From Candidatus Omnitrophota bacterium (GTDB taxonomy: Bacteria > Omnitrophota > Gorgyraeia > Gygaellales > Profunditerraquicolaceae): a stretch of DNA of 5,914 nucleotides. The position numbers and the translations under genes were made by a program. Shown here piece by piece: positions 5,769 to 5,914 of this stretch (positions are counted from its first letter, which is position 1; the number at the start of each line of letters is the position of its first letter). The stretch is from assembly GCA_028687525.1 (NCBI GenBank), contig JAQTZX010000100.1, positions 1 to 5,914 on the forward strand. The letters run 5' to 3'. The notes under the pieces were generated by a model. The model ran no database searches and was not told the DNA's origin. It saw nothing but the letters and a program-made list of their open reading frames with translations.

Positions 5769-5914
5769 TTATCGTAGGAGCGAATCTCGTATCCGGTTTG
5801 CCAATGCCTTAATATCGGGATTGGAAGGATCGAGGTATTCCGCTACGGTGAGCTCTTTAAGCGCGGTGGCGTATTCACCGGCAGCAAGGCTCTCTTTCGA
5901 CATTTGCACGTAAT
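5769..5914 (-). CDS. C-terminal tail of a TPR-like repeat protein (start outside window)
   Basis: Only the last 47 codons and a TAA (5769-5771) are visible; the first two bases at the edge belong to a codon outside. The tail contains GEYATALKELTVAEYLDP (12-29) followed by SNPDIKALANRI, which has the Gly/Tyr/Ala/Pro spacing of a tetratricopeptide repeat: two amphipathic helices with a terminal DPSNPDI turn. TPR tails mediate protein-protein contacts, but the main domain is unseen, so no function is assigned. The frame is open to the window edge and shows the codon style of the downstream genes. It is separated from polA by 214 bp, so it may or may not belong to the same transcript. I find no convincing intrinsic terminator after it. 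Confidence 0.7.
   Translation of the reverse strand, partial: YVQMSKESLAAGEYATALKELTVAEYLDPSNPDIKALANRIRDSLLR

Overview
The window carries one tightly packed block of bacterial housekeeping genes, all on the minus strand. In transcription order (right to left) these are the tail of a TPR-like protein gene (5769-5914, start outside), a 214 bp spacer, polA (DNA polymerase I, 5554-3002), glgA (glycogen/starch synthase, 3005-1614), coaE (dephospho-CoA kinase, 1536-931) and rho (transcription terminator, 943 to beyond base 1). The polA and glgA genes overlap by 4 bp (ATGA). The coaE and rho genes overlap by 13 bp, with the rho ribosome-binding site inside coaE. The only real gaps are the 214 bp before polA and 77 bp between glgA and coaE. 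No tRNA, rRNA, CRISPR array or insertion sequence is visible.

Organism: a free-living-type bacterium with moderate GC, AGGAGG-type ribosome-binding sites and a full-length Rho very close in layout to the E. coli protein. A polA-coaE-rho order is familiar from several Gram-negative lineages, for example Geobacter-type deltaproteobacteria (from memory). Together with the inserted glgA and the heptad-repeat spacer, the style would fit an uncultivated lineage such as Omnitrophota. That assignment is a low-confidence inference; no marker here settles it.

Functionally, PolA handles Okazaki-fragment maturation and repair synthesis, CoaE makes the last step of coenzyme A, Rho ends untranslated transcripts, and GlgA elongates alpha-1,4-glucan. 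Only GlgA is out of theme, and its coupling to polA would tie storage-glucan synthesis to a housekeeping transcript.

The part least explained by ordinary genes is the spacer before polA. It holds two facing arrays of 7-bp CGTANNN units in strict heptad register. In the polA-sense RNA the segment 5715-5628 can be folded by hand into a compact three-way junction: a 16-bp closing stem and two hairpins that abut with no unpaired bases between them, leaving one 4-nt linker. All five non-Watson-Crick pairs are G-U in the minus-strand sense. Other points worth a second look are a perfect G GGG GGG slippery heptamer at the polA/glgA overlap whose -1 frame runs straight into glgA, a Tyr in place of the usual basic residue in the Rho P-loop, a PolA proofreading domain that has lost its catalytic residues, and GC-rich direct repeats before coaE.
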